51,167 nucleotides of DNA from Verrucomicrobia bacterium UBA3841. Its GTDB lineage: Bacteria > Verrucomicrobiota > Kiritimatiellia > RFP12 > UBA1067. Below the pieces are notes generated by a model. That model did not search any database and was not told the origin of the DNA. It saw only the letters and a list, made by a program, of their open reading frames with translations. The position numbers were made by a program, and so were the translations under genes. The DNA lies in contig DGHT01000001.1 in the NCBI GenBank assembly GCA_002392765.1, positions 21,971 to 73,137 of the forward strand, written 5' to 3'. Of this stretch, positions 1-8,189 are shown one piece after another. The stretch's first letter is position 1. Every line of letters begins with the position of its first letter.

Positions 1-2
1 GC

Positions 3-1232
3 TGGATGGCCGAGCACATGCTCATTCTCACGCTCACGAGCCCCGAGAAGAAGCAGTACCACGTCACGGCCGCCTTCCCGTCCGCCTGCGGCAAGACGAA
101 CCTCGCCATGATGCAGCCCAAGCTTCCCGGCTGGAAGCTCCAGACGATCGGCGACGATATCGCTTGGCTCAAGCCCGGCGAGGACGGACGTCTCTACGCC
201 ATCAACCCTGAAAACGGCTTCTTCGGCGTCGCGCCCGGCACTTCGATGGACTCCAACCCGAACGCTCTCAAGAGCTGCAAGAAGGGCACGATCTTCACGA
301 ACGTCGTTCTCACGCCCGACGGAGACATCTGGTGGGAAGACATGGGCGTCAAGGCTCCCAAGGAAGGCGTCGACTGGAAGGGCAATCCCTGCTACGTCTG
401 CGCGGACGATCCATACCGCATGGGTCCGAAGCCCGGCATGACGAAGGCCGAGATCAAGGCGTCCGGCTACGTCGCGGCGCACAAGAACAGCCGCTTCACC
501 GCTCCCGCAGAGAACTGCCCCGTCCTCGACAAGGCCGGTTTCAACGGCCTCTGGAAGGGCAAGCCTACCGGAGTGCCGATCGACGCCATCCTCTTCGGAG
601 GCCGCCGTCCTTCCACGATTCCGCTCGTGAACGAGGCCAAGAGCTGGACGCACGGCGTGTTCATGGGATCCGCCGCCGGCTCCGAAGTCACGGCCGCCGT
701 CATTTCCGACCAGATCGGGCAGGTCCGCCGCGACCCGATGGCGATGCTGCCTTTCTTCGGCTACAACGTCGCCGACTACTTCCGCCACTGGCTGGAAATG
801 GAGCGCACCTCCGCCAATCCCGCGAACCTTCCGAAGATCTACTTCGTCAACTGGTTCCGCAAGGGCGAAGACGGCCGCTTCATGTGGCCCGGCTTCGGCG
901 ACAACAGCCGCGTCCTCAAGTGGATCTGCCAGCGCATCGAGGGCCAGGTCAAGGCCAACGAGACGGCGATCGGCAACCTCCCGTTCGCCAAGGACATCGA
1001 CCTCGCCAACAATGACGAGAAGGCGAAGTTCCATGTCGTCAAGGCCGATCTCGAGGAGATCCTCAAGGTCGACGTCGACGGCTGGAAGAAGGAGATCGCG
1101 ACCGTAGGCGCGTCGTACGACGAGTACGACCAGAAGGCGAGCAAGGATTCCACGGCAGTCAACAAGGCCGCGCGGCGCGTTCCCGCGGAACTCCGCCAGG
1201 TCCTCAAGGATGTCACGGCGGCCCTTGGCTGA
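3..1232 (+). CDS. pckG: Phosphoenolpyruvate carboxykinase (GTP), 3' part
   Basis: This is the C-terminal two thirds (about 409 of roughly 600 residues) of GTP-dependent PEP carboxykinase, which interconverts oxaloacetate and PEP. The frame is open to the window edge, and the codon before the first ATG encodes Trp in the family's W-[LM]-AEHMLI context, so the ATG at 6 is internal and the gene starts upstream. The GTP-type P-loop PSACGKTN lies near residues 25-32, followed by the metal-binding GDDIAW and the GRRPSTIPLV segment. The FPSACGKT form separates it from the ATP-type enzyme. The stop codon directly abuts the TTG start of the murC-murB gene, so the two are probably co-transcribed. Identification is secure; the missing 5' end is outside the window. 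Confidence 0.97.
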   Translation, partial: WMAEHMLILTLTSPEKKQYHVTAAFPSACGKTNLAMMQPKLPGWKLQTIGDDIAWLKPGEDGRLYAINPENGFFGVAPGTSMDSNPNALKSCKKGTIFTNVVLTPDGDIWWEDMGVKAPKEGVDWKGNPCYVCADDPYRMGPKPGMTKAEIKASGYVAAHKNSRFTAPAENCPVLDKAGFNGLWKGKPTGVPIDAILFGGRRPSTIPLVNEAKSWTHGVFMGSAAGSEVTAAVISDQIGQVRRDPMAMLPFFGYNVADYFRHWLEMERTSANPANLPKIYFVNWFRKGEDGRFMWPGFGDNSRVLKWICQRIEGQVKANETAIGNLPFAKDIDLANNDEKAKFHVVKADLEEILKVDVDGWKKEIATVGASYDEYDQKASKDSTAVNKAARRVPAELRQVLKDVTAALG

Positions 1233-3218
1233 TTGGCCGGTAAAATCCATTTCGCCGGCATAGGCGGCGTCGGCATGGCCGCGCTCGCCTTGCTTGAAAA
1301 GGCTCGCGGCGGGGATGTGTCGGGATGCGACATCCATTCCTCGCCGCGCACCGTTTGGCTTGAATCGCGCGGCATTCGCGTCGAGCGCGGGCATTCTCCG
1401 TCCCATCTGGACGGCGTGGACGCTCTTGTCGTAACCAATGCCGTTTCCTCCGCGAACCCGGAAATAGAGGCTGCCCGCGCCCGCGGCGTCGAAATCGTGC
1501 GCCGCGGCGAGCTGCTGGCGTCGATTGTTTCGTCGCGCGATTCCGTGGCCGTCTGCGGCACGCACGGAAAGACGACCACGTCCACCTTTGTCGCCCGCCT
1601 GCTTCTGTCCCTCGGGGAGGATGTCAGCTGGGCGATCGGCGGAGAGACGGGCGGCTTTCCCGTGGCTGGCGCGTGCGATGGTTTTGCGCAGGGGAAGGGC
1701 GTCCTTGTAGTCGAAGCCGACGAATCGGACGGCACTCTCGCCCTTTACGCGCCGTCCACGCTAGTTGTCACCAACTGCGAATTCGACCATCCCGACCATT
1801 TCCGCGATTTTGCCGAATACAAGGCTTGCTTCGATGCCGCGCGCGGGAGAGCGCGCGACGTAATCGAAAGCGAAGCCCTGCCTATGTTCCCCTCCGGCTT
1901 TTCCGGAGGTGTTTTCGATTTTCTCCGTTCGCTGCCCCGGCATAACGCCGCGAACGCCCGCGCGGCGGCGGAGGTCGCGCTGCGCCGCGGACACGGGATC
2001 CGGGAAACAGCCGCCAAACTGCGGGAGATCGTGCGGGAACTTCCGGACAGAAGATTCCAGACGATCGTTCCCGACTGTTCCTGCGGAGCCGTGGTGACAG
2101 ACTACGCCCACCATCCGACAGAAATGAAGTGCGCCGTGGAAATGGCACGGCGATCCTGCACGGGGCGGCTGCGCGTTTTGTTCCAGCCTCACAGGTATTC
2201 GCGCACGAAGGCGCTGCTCCAATCTTTTCCCGGGGCGCTGGAAGGAGCGGACGAGATAATCCTCTGTCCCACGTACGCCGCTTTCGAGCCGTACCTTGAA
2301 GGGGGCGGCATGGCACATCTCTATGCAGCATGCAGAGAGGCGTCGCTCAATGTCAAACTCGCAAGAGACTGCCGCGAGGCGTGGCGTCACGCCTGCCTGG
2401 AATCGCACCGGGGGGACGTCACGCTTCTTCTCGGTGCCGGCGACATAGTGGATGTGGCGCGGTTGGCGCGCGCCGATGCCGCGTCGGCCGCTCCGCCCTG
2501 CGACGGTTTTCGCGAACTGAAGGATTTTTCTTTTTTCCGCACTGGAGGACGCACGACGTCCGGCGGGGCCGTACGTACCGTGGGGATGGGTTCGAACCTC
2601 TGGATAAGCGATCTGACGACGGATGTCGACTACCGGAGACTCCCCGGCGGCGACATCGAACGCACCGCGTGCGGAACGCTGATCGCTCCGGCCGGAATCC
2701 CCGGCGCCAGACTGTCCGTTCCGTGGATGGCGGGAATTCCCGGCACCGTAGGCGGATGGATCAAGATGAACGCCGGGGCGTTCGGACATTCCATTTCCGA
2801 GGCCGTCCGCCGGGTAAAGGTCGACGGACGGTGGATGGACGCTTCCATGTGCGGATTCGCCTACAGGACCAGTTCGATCAGCGGGACGGTCGAGGCTGCG
2901 GAGTTCGTCCCGGCGAGGGGCGACTGCGCGGAGTTTCTCGCGCGCAGAAAAACGTTCCCTCCGAGATGCTGCGGAAGCGTATTCAAGAATCCGCAGGGGG
3001 ATTTCGCCGGGAGGATGCTCGAAGAATGCGGCGCGAAGGGGATGTCCGTCGGCGGCGCGCGCGTGTGGGACGGCCACGCCAACGTCGTATACGCGCAGGA
3101 CGGTGCGACGTCGAGCGACATACTGGCGCTGACGCTGCTTATGCGCGAAAAAGTTTTCGTCCGTTTCGGCGTCGACCTGGAGCCTGAAATAGAAGGGCTC
3201 AAAATGCCGTTATGTTGA
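1233..3218 (+). CDS. murC-murB: Fused UDP-MurNAc:L-Ala ligase / UDP-MurNAc dehydrogenase (MurC-MurB), compact
   Basis: A 661-residue fusion of two cytoplasmic peptidoglycan-precursor enzymes. The MurC half (about 1-410) has the N-terminal GIGGVGM nucleotide-binding loop, the ATP loop GTHGKTTT from residue 109, DYAHHPTE, and the FQPHRYSRT segment. The MurB half (about 425-661) has GMGSNLWISD, GIPGTVGG, NAGAFG, YRTSS, GSVFKNP and a terminal LEPEI bearing the expected active-site Glu. Both halves look short: separate enzymes total about 750-780 residues. The MurC central domain between DHPDHF and the PRHNAANARAA segment is trimmed, and MurB lacks residues on both sides of its FAD loops. I chose the TTG start immediately after the pckG stop because no ATG or GTG precedes the nucleotide loop. 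It overlaps the convergent LysM gene by 20 nt. Confidence 0.93.
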   Translation: MAGKIHFAGIGGVGMAALALLEKARGGDVSGCDIHSSPRTVWLESRGIRVERGHSPSHLDGVDALVVTNAVSSANPEIEAARARGVEIVRRGELLASIVSSRDSVAVCGTHGKTTTSTFVARLLLSLGEDVSWAIGGETGGFPVAGACDGFAQGKGVLVVEADESDGTLALYAPSTLVVTNCEFDHPDHFRDFAEYKACFDAARGRARDVIESEALPMFPSGFSGGVFDFLRSLPRHNAANARAAAEVALRRGHGIRETAAKLREIVRELPDRRFQTIVPDCSCGAVVTDYAHHPTEMKCAVEMARRSCTGRLRVLFQPHRYSRTKALLQSFPGALEGADEIILCPTYAAFEPYLEGGGMAHLYAACREASLNVKLARDCREAWRHACLESHRGDVTLLLGAGDIVDVARLARADAASAAPPCDGFRELKDFSFFRTGGRTTSGGAVRTVGMGSNLWISDLTTDVDYRRLPGGDIERTACGTLIAPAGIPGARLSVPWMAGIPGTVGGWIKMNAGAFGHSISEAVRRVKVDGRWMDASMCGFAYRTSSISGTVEAAEFVPARGDCAEFLARRKTFPPRCCGSVFKNPQGDFAGRMLEECGAKGMSVGGARVWDGHANVVYAQDGATSSDILALTLLMREKVFVRFGVDLEPEIEGLKMPLC

Positions 3219-4044
3219 GGTGCGAATCCTTCGGGACGAGCATCTCGAGTTCTTCCATGCTTTCCGCGGGAAGGTCTATTCCGAGTTCGCGGAACGTGTC
3301 GCGCAGTTTAGCCGAGGTCTTGTAGTCGCCCGGTTCCCCGGAAATTCCGGCGGCGTCAGCATCGATTTCGTATCTTTTGAAAAGTTTGCCGTTCAGGAAC
3401 AGGTCCACGGATTTCAGTTTTTTGTGGACGGTCAGATTGAACCGCGGATGGTTTAGAACCTTGACTTCCCTGCCGGCGGATATGCGGTCGGCGTTGGAGA
3501 GTGAATTCAGTTTCAGCAAAGACGCGATGGTGGAACCGTGCTCGGCGGCTATGCGTGAAACGGTGTCGCCGGGTTTCACCGTCACTTCGGCCACCCACTG
3601 CGGGTTGTGCCGGTCGAACATGAGCGACCAGTTGAGGATTCCGAGGCGTTCGACGAGACCGTCTGCAACGTCCGCCGCGGCGTTGCCCGGCAGGGCGCGG
3701 ATGCTCTCGATCGTGGAGATTTGCATTTTAACGTCGCCCGAGCGCGACGCCTCGTCGAGGCGCATCAGCAGATTGCGCACTTTCGCGGGGCGGGCGTTTA
3801 TGCCGGAGAGATCGATCGGCTCCATGGGGATGTCCGGCGGAGGAGCGGGATGCTCCTCCGCCGGGGGAGGGACGATTTCCGGCACGGCATCGCCATGCGA
3901 CGGCGTGCGGCGGAACGCGCCCGCGATGAACGATACGACTGCGACCGCGAGCGCGGCGGCCACTATCCACCGTGCCGAAGACGGACTGTCGTCGTTCCTG
4001 TCGGGATCGTATTCGACTCCGTATTTTATCCTCACCAGCGACAT
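3199..4044 (-). CDS. Membrane-anchored LysM protein with YkuD-like remnant
   Basis: A 281-residue protein with a cytoplasmic N-terminus, one membrane segment at about 26-44, a Pro/Glu-rich linker, and a helical stretch at 90-140. A LysM domain (VKPGDTVSRIAAEHG...LLKLN...L..G..VKVL) lies at about 155-200 and would bind peptidoglycan outside the membrane. The tail FNLTVHKKLKSVDLFLNGKL resembles the first strands of YkuD L,D-transpeptidase domains. The catalytic HxnSxGC region is absent, so I infer a peptidoglycan-binding protein rather than an active transpeptidase. It starts 7 nt after the yajC stop and is probably the last gene of tgt-yajC-LysM. Its 3' end overlaps murC-murB tail to tail. Confidence 0.8.
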   Translation of the reverse strand: MSLVRIKYGVEYDPDRNDDSPSSARWIVAAALAVAVVSFIAGAFRRTPSHGDAVPEIVPPPAEEHPAPPPDIPMEPIDLSGINARPAKVRNLLMRLDEASRSGDVKMQISTIESIRALPGNAAADVADGLVERLGILNWSLMFDRHNPQWVAEVTVKPGDTVSRIAAEHGSTIASLLKLNSLSNADRISAGREVKVLNHPRFNLTVHKKLKSVDLFLNGKLFKRYEIDADAAGISGEPGDYKTSAKLRDTFRELGIDLPAESMEELEMLVPKDSHLNITAF

Positions 4045-4051
4045 GCCGGCG

Positions 4052-4450
4052 TCACTGGACGAGTTCCTGGACGGCCGAGCGGAGCACTTCCATGCGCGTG
4101 GAGCCCTCCGTCTCGATGACGAAAGTCTTTTCGCGCGCTTCGACGATTTCGCCGATCATGCCGCCTGCGAACACGACCTTCGCCCCGACGCGTAGCGCTT
4201 CGATCATGCGCCTGCGCTCTTTTTCCTTGCGCTGCTGGGGCTTCAGGAAAACGAAGTAGAAGAGCAGAATGAGCAACAGCGGCATCGCGAACTGCGGCCA
4301 CGCGGAAGTCTGCTGGCGCTGGGCCGGAGCCTGCTGTCCGCCGTCGCCCGCAGGCGCCTGCGTTTCGGTCGACGCGACCGTCTGTCCGGCATCGCCGGCC
4401 TGTCCTTGCGATATGAGTTCGCCATCGGCGAATAGTATGTAACCTTGCAT
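4052..4450 (-). CDS. yajC: Preprotein translocase accessory subunit YajC
   Basis: A 132-residue YajC. The family role is as a small inner-membrane partner of SecDF in protein export. The N-terminal ~50 residues are Gln/Ala-rich and longer than in E. coli. One membrane segment follows (about 53-69, PLLLILLFYFVFLKPQQ), with the diagnostic FLKPQQRKEKERR motif, then the conserved LRVGAKVVFAGGMIGEIV block. The start is supported by an AAAGGA ribosome site seven bases upstream. The gene lies 51 nt after tgt, the order seen in many bacteria (tgt-yajC-secDF), but here the next gene is a LysM protein and not secD. Confidence 0.95.
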   Translation of the reverse strand: MQGYILFADGELISQGQAGDAGQTVASTETQAPAGDGGQQAPAQRQQTSAWPQFAMPLLLILLFYFVFLKPQQRKEKERRRMIEALRVGAKVVFAGGMIGEIVEAREKTFVIETEGSTRMEVLRSAVQELVQ

Positions 4451-4501
4451 TTGTTTCCTTTCTTTTGTTTTACCGAAAAACCGTTTCCCCCGGACGCGCC
4501 A

Positions 4502-5611
4502 CTACGCGCCTCCGGACGTCCTTGCGCGCACGTCATCCTTCCATTCCCGGAAACATCCGTCCGCTATCGCTTCGCGCATCTCGCGCATGAAGCGGTTGAG
4601 CGCGAACACGTTGTGTATCGTCAGAAGCCTCAGGCCCGTTATCTCGCCGCACGAGACGAGGTGCCGCACGTAGGCGCGCGTGAAATTCCTGCAGCAGTGG
4701 CATTCGCATCCTTTTTCCACCGGCTCGAGAGAGTCTTTCCATCTGGCCGCCTTGATCGCGACGTTGCCGTTTCGCGTAATCGCGGTTCCGTGGCGCGCGA
4801 TGCGCGTCGGGATGACGCAGTCGAACATGTCTATGCCGCGCGCGACGCATTCCGCCATCTGGTGCATCACGCCGAGCCCCATCACGTATCTCGGAGCGTT
4901 CTCCGGCATGTACGGCACGGATGCGTCCACCGCCTTGTACATGAATTCCTCCGGCTCGCCCACCGATACGCCTCCGACCGCGTAGCCGTCGAATCCGACA
5001 GCGGCGAGCTCCTCCGCGCACCGGCGCCTCAAGTCGTCGTACACTCCGCCCTGCACGATTCCGAACACCCGCTGTCCGTCCGCGTGCGGACACGCCTTGG
5101 ACAGCTTCGCCCATTCGAGCGTCTGCGTGACGGATTTCGCCGCGCGCGCGCGGTCGCAAGGGTACGGAAGGCATTCGTCGAACACCATCGCGATGTCGCT
5201 CGCGAGCGTGCGCTGCATCTCCATCGATTCGCGCGGGCCGAGGAAGAATTCGTGTCCGTCTATGTGCGAATTGAAAAGGCATCCTTCGGGCGATATCTTT
5301 CTGAGCCTCGCGAGGGAGAATACCTGGAAGCCGCCGGAGTCGGTGAGTATGGGACCGTCCCAGCGCATGAAGGAATGCAGTCCGCCATGGAGCCTGATTA
5401 TGTCCGCGCCGGGCCTCAGCATCAAATGGTACGTGTTGCCAAGCACGACCTGTGCGCCGTTCTCGGCAAGGTCGCGCGGCTCGAGCGTTTTCACCGCGCC
5501 GAGAGTTCCGACGTCCATGAAAACAGGCGTATGCACGTCCCCGTGGGGGGTGTGCAAGACGCCCAAACGGGCTTTTGTTTCGCTGTCAATTTTATTTATT
5601 TCGAAAAACAT
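4502..5611 (-). CDS. tgt: Queuine tRNA-ribosyltransferase
   Basis: Bacterial TGT exchanges guanine 34 for preQ1 in GUN-anticodon tRNAs. Visible motifs in order: VFMDVGTLGAVK, LGNTYHL, TDSGGFQVFSL (general acid/base Asp), the VFGIVQGG loop, DMFDCVIPTR (nucleophilic Asp), and the zinc site CxCxxC...H near the C-terminus (CHCCRNFTRAYVRH). The open frame extends 28 codons upstream, but the family's N-terminus matches MFFEINK. I therefore start at 5611; an ATG one codon earlier (5614) is equally possible. The length of about 369 residues is normal. The upstream extension would also run back towards the divergent promoter for the coiled-coil gene. Confidence 0.96.
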   Translation of the reverse strand: MFFEINKIDSETKARLGVLHTPHGDVHTPVFMDVGTLGAVKTLEPRDLAENGAQVVLGNTYHLMLRPGADIIRLHGGLHSFMRWDGPILTDSGGFQVFSLARLRKISPEGCLFNSHIDGHEFFLGPRESMEMQRTLASDIAMVFDECLPYPCDRARAAKSVTQTLEWAKLSKACPHADGQRVFGIVQGGVYDDLRRRCAEELAAVGFDGYAVGGVSVGEPEEFMYKAVDASVPYMPENAPRYVMGLGVMHQMAECVARGIDMFDCVIPTRIARHGTAITRNGNVAIKAARWKDSLEPVEKGCECHCCRNFTRAYVRHLVSCGEITGLRLLTIHNVFALNRFMREMREAIADGCFREWKDDVRARTSGGA

Positions 5612-5635
5612 CATGAATATTCTACCAAAAAATTG

Positions 5636-5664
5636 TTGATTTATCATGAAAAATGGTGTATCAT
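5636..5664 (+). promoter_or_regulatory. Sigma-70-like promoter of the coiled-coil/lipoprotein/RluA operon
   Basis: TTGATT (5636-5641) and TATCAT (5659-5664) are separated by exactly 17 nt, giving a start near 5671 and a leader of about 27 nt to the ATG at 5698. The site lies in the divergent, AT-rich gap between tgt and the coiled-coil gene. Confidence 0.65.
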
Positions 5665-5697
5665 TTACATTGTTGACGAAACAAACGAAAGACAAAC

Positions 5698-6852
5698 ATG
5701 AGCAAAGTACTTCATATTTTCGTATTCATATTTCTGATCTTGACCGGAGTTGCGCTTTGGTTCGAGATCCAGCTGCACGGCAAGCGGACCGAGTTGAAGG
5801 ATCGCAACCGCATGCAGGAGGAGTTTATCGTGGACATCTCCCGCATGATTGAAACGGGCGGCGACGACGATATCTCCGAGAAGGTCGAATGCCAAAAGGA
5901 CGATTCGCCCGTCGAGGACAGAATCGTCGACGAGCCCAACTACGAAAACCTTCTCGACGAATATCCCTACTATCTCGAAAAGCTCGATCACAAGTATTTC
6001 ACGTGGGGAGAGGCGGAACGCGAGAAACTCCGTGAAGTGTATGTCATGGAGGAGGACGCCAGCGGCGTGCGCGTGCCCATGAAGGACGGCGCGGAGTTCA
6101 TGACCCGCGATTCGGAGGAGGATAAGCTCCTGAAGACTTTGAAGAACGCGATCGAGGCGCAGAAGGACCGCCTGGCGAAAACGCGCGAGGCTCTCCCCGT
6201 TCTCCGCAAACATCTTTCTTCGGTCGTCAACGAACTCAATTCGCTCAAGGGCGAAGCGCGCAAGGACAAGGTTACGATCAAGGAGAAGGATGAAAAGATC
6301 GGCAAGCTCGACAAGGAGAAATCCGACCTGCAGAACGAAATCGTCAAGACCAAGTCGCAGATCGACGAGCTCAACGCCGAGATTTCATCCCTCAAAGACG
6401 AGGTTGTGAGCATCCGCGACGAGGCCGAACTCGCCAAGGAGGAGCTTGCGAAGGAGAAGGAGAATTCCGAGCGCCTCAAGGAAATGCTCGCGAAACTGGC
6501 CAGCAACACCACGACAGGCCCCGCCACCTTCGCAGGCTCGCAGGCCGCGTCCACCGTCCCCGCCGGCGACAAGGGTCGCATCATCGAGGCCGACAACGAA
6601 AACATGTTCGCCATCGTGAAGCTTTCCGACGCCGCGATGAAAGAACTCAAAGGCGAGGATCTTTCGCGTCCGCTTCCTCTCGTCGAGTTCAGCGTCAGGC
6701 GCGAGGGATTCGAGGGGCCCAACGGGGATTTGGTCGGCAGGCTCCGTACCAAGCAGGAGTATCCCGGCGTGAATATCATAACGTGCGAAATCCTTTCTTC
6801 CTGGTCTATCACGGATATGGCGTATGAAGATATCGTCTACTCTGCCGATTAA
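5698..6852 (+). CDS. Membrane-anchored coiled-coil protein, unknown function
   Basis: A 384-residue protein with a single N-terminal membrane segment (about 5-24, FVFIFLILTGVALWF). An acidic region follows, then a long charged coiled coil of about 110 residues (roughly 155-265, heptad-rich KDKVTIKEKDEKIGKLDKE type). After a Ser/Thr/Ala-rich linker comes a C-terminal domain of about 85 residues (VKLSDAAMKEL...VEFSVRREGF). I do not recognise the C-terminal fold. The layout (anchor, stalk, globular tip) suggests an envelope or cytoskeleton-associated role, but nothing proves it. The last 29 nt overlap the start of a small lipoprotein gene in another frame, and RluA follows, so the three look co-transcribed. 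Confidence 0.7.
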   Translation: MSKVLHIFVFIFLILTGVALWFEIQLHGKRTELKDRNRMQEEFIVDISRMIETGGDDDISEKVECQKDDSPVEDRIVDEPNYENLLDEYPYYLEKLDHKYFTWGEAEREKLREVYVMEEDASGVRVPMKDGAEFMTRDSEEDKLLKTLKNAIEAQKDRLAKTREALPVLRKHLSSVVNELNSLKGEARKDKVTIKEKDEKIGKLDKEKSDLQNEIVKTKSQIDELNAEISSLKDEVVSIRDEAELAKEELAKEKENSERLKEMLAKLASNTTTGPATFAGSQAASTVPAGDKGRIIEADNENMFAIVKLSDAAMKELKGEDLSRPLPLVEFSVRREGFEGPNGDLVGRLRTKQEYPGVNIITCEILSSWSITDMAYEDIVYSAD

Positions 6853-6997
6853 GGTTGTCGCGGGGGCGCTTGCGCTATGCCTGCTCTCGGGCTGCATCGC
6901 GGACAGCGCGGTCGATACAGACCTTCCGTGGGCGTCGAACAAGGGCTGGGAAGGCATCGCTCCGATATCCCCCGCAGTGCTGGACAGGTACGAATGA
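6824..6997 (+). CDS. Small lipoprotein, 57 residues
   Basis: ATG at 6824 lies inside the end of the coiled-coil gene and opens a 57-codon frame ending TGA at 6995-6997, 1 nt before the rluA-family ATG. It encodes a basic start (MKISSTLPIK), a hydrophobic core, and a clear lipobox LLSGC with the lipidated Cys at position 24. A mature peptide of 34 residues follows, with two spaced tryptophans (DLPWASNKGWEG) and a proline-rich end. The protein is presumably exported by Sec and anchored by lipid. Function is unknown. The signal peptide and the tight packing on both sides argue that it is real. Confidence 0.75.
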   Translation: MKISSTLPIKVVAGALALCLLSGCIADSAVDTDLPWASNKGWEGIAPISPAVLDRYE

Positions 6998-6998
6998 C

Positions 6999-7931
6999 AT
7001 GATTGAAAACGTGTCGTTCGAGATCGGGAAAGGCGGCATCCGCTTGGATGCCGCTGTTCTTTCTTATTGCCCCTCGTCAACGCGCGCGTTCGTCCGCGAG
7101 GCCGTCGCGCAAGGTTGCGTAGTCGTGAACGGTCGCGCGAGCGGGAAGGGCGCGAAACTTTCGGCGGGGGACAGGGTGTCGGTTTTGAGTCTCAAGGAGG
7201 CGTCCGACAATTCAGTCCGGCCCGATCCGTTTTTCCGTCCTGTCGAGATTTTCGCCGACTCCGGCATTCTCGCTTTCGACAAGCCCGCCGGAATGCCCGT
7301 CCAGCCGCTCTCGTGCAGCGAGACGGGTACGCTGATGAACGCGGTAGCGTATTTCCATCCAGAGTGCGCGCCTCTCGGAGACCGCCCGCTGATGGCAGGC
7401 GCCGTCCACAGGATCGACGCCGACACGTCGGGCCTCGTGCTCGTCGCCAGGACTGCGGCGGCGTTCGACTCGCTCCGCGCGCAGTTTGCCTCGCAGTCGG
7501 TGGAGAAAGTCTATTACGCGCTCGTAGAAGGGTCGGTAGCCGTGGGGGGGACGCTCGAGGACGAGCTTGTCCACGATCCGTCCATGCCGTGCTGCAAAAT
7601 GGTCCGCCCCTCCCGTCTGACCAGAAGCCAGCTTGAAAAGACGCGCGTCTACCGCGCCGTCACGTCGTACGAGGTGGATGGACATACGACATGCGGGAAC
7701 GAGGAAAGGACTTTGCTCAAGGTCACGATTTTCACCGGAGTCACCCATCAGATACGCGCACAGCTGGCTTTGGCCGGAATGCATATCGTAAACGACAGAC
7801 TGTACGGCGCGTTCGCGGTGGAGGGACAGACCGGTCACTGCCTTCATTCTTTTTCCGCTTCGTTTTTACACCCTGACACGTCTGATCGCGTGACCATCCA
7901 GACCCCTCCGCGCTGGCTGGATTGGATGTGA
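6999..7931 (+). CDS. RluA-family 23S rRNA/tRNA pseudouridine synthase
   Basis: A 310-residue member of the RluA family with an N-terminal S4-like RNA-binding domain (about 10-65) and the catalytic motif HRIDADTSGL. Its second-position Asp (D140) corresponds to the nucleophile of HRLDxxTSG. Later conserved blocks are KVYYALVEG and THQIRAQLA. The longer open frame upstream (from 6855) overlaps the small lipoprotein; ATG at 6999 matches where family similarity begins. Which uridine is modified (RluC, RluD or another position) cannot be decided from the sequence alone. A short AT-rich inverted repeat overlaps its stop codon (7931-7947) and lacks a T-tract. Confidence 0.9.
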   Translation: MIENVSFEIGKGGIRLDAAVLSYCPSSTRAFVREAVAQGCVVVNGRASGKGAKLSAGDRVSVLSLKEASDNSVRPDPFFRPVEIFADSGILAFDKPAGMPVQPLSCSETGTLMNAVAYFHPECAPLGDRPLMAGAVHRIDADTSGLVLVARTAAAFDSLRAQFASQSVEKVYYALVEGSVAVGGTLEDELVHDPSMPCCKMVRPSRLTRSQLEKTRVYRAVTSYEVDGHTTCGNEERTLLKVTIFTGVTHQIRAQLALAGMHIVNDRLYGAFAVEGQTGHCLHSFSASFLHPDTSDRVTIQTPPRWLDWM

Positions 7932-8014
7932 TTGAAAAACTTTCAATGAAATGGCGAACGTGAATTTTCAAATACCGAGAAGTGCGGCATGTTGCGTGTC
8001 CGAAGGCAGTGCTT

Positions 8015-8073
8015 GTCAAGGAGATGCGGCATCTTGCCGCGTCAAGACGGAGCTGGAAGCTCCATCTCCTTGG
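8015..8073 (+). repeat. Back-to-back pair of class-1 hairpin repeats
   Basis: Two short hairpins in opposite orientation. The left one has arms 8026-8031 and 8035-8040; the right one has arms 8049-8054 and 8058-8063 with loop GGA. They are bracketed by a 9-nt inverted repeat, CAAGGAGAT (8017-8025) and ATCTCCTTG (8064-8072). Each unit has a 6-bp stem, an RGA triloop read in its own orientation, and the conserved ATCTCCTTG tail. The pair lies in the 258-nt gene-free spacer 7932-8189. Confidence 0.75.
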
Positions 8074-8174
8074 AAAATTCCACAATTTCACAACTCTCAA
8101 ACGAGCGGGACGCTCGTTCCCCCAGTCAAGACGGAGCTGGAAGCTCCATCTCCTTGGGAAATTCCACAATTTCA
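8041..8174 (+). repeat. 50-nt direct repeat, two copies, with a class-2 hairpin between
   Basis: Positions 8041-8090 and 8125-8174 match over 50 nt with a single mismatch. Each contains a class-1 hairpin (GGAGCT/AGCTCC arms, GGA loop, ATCTCCTTG tail) and then ATTCCACAATTTCA. Between them, 8100-8118 forms an 8-bp hairpin with GGA loop followed by CCCCCAGT (class 2). No gene is supported here; short open frames across it are only the repeats read as protein. Confidence 0.85.
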
Positions 8175-8189
8175 TAATCCCGCAAACCC

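Noticed and set aside
1761..3077. A 438-codon minus-strand frame across murC-murB
   Set aside because: It is fully inside a conserved gene, low-information and Arg/Ala-rich. It has no plausible ribosome site and no family match.
3356..4195. Plus-strand frames opposite the LysM and yajC genes
   Set aside because: The minus-strand genes have clear domains, ribosome sites and operon spacing; the plus frames have none.
7931..7947. Terminator after the pseudouridine synthase
   Set aside because: The inverted repeat ATTGAAA/TTTCAAT is AT-only apart from one pair and is not followed by a T-tract.
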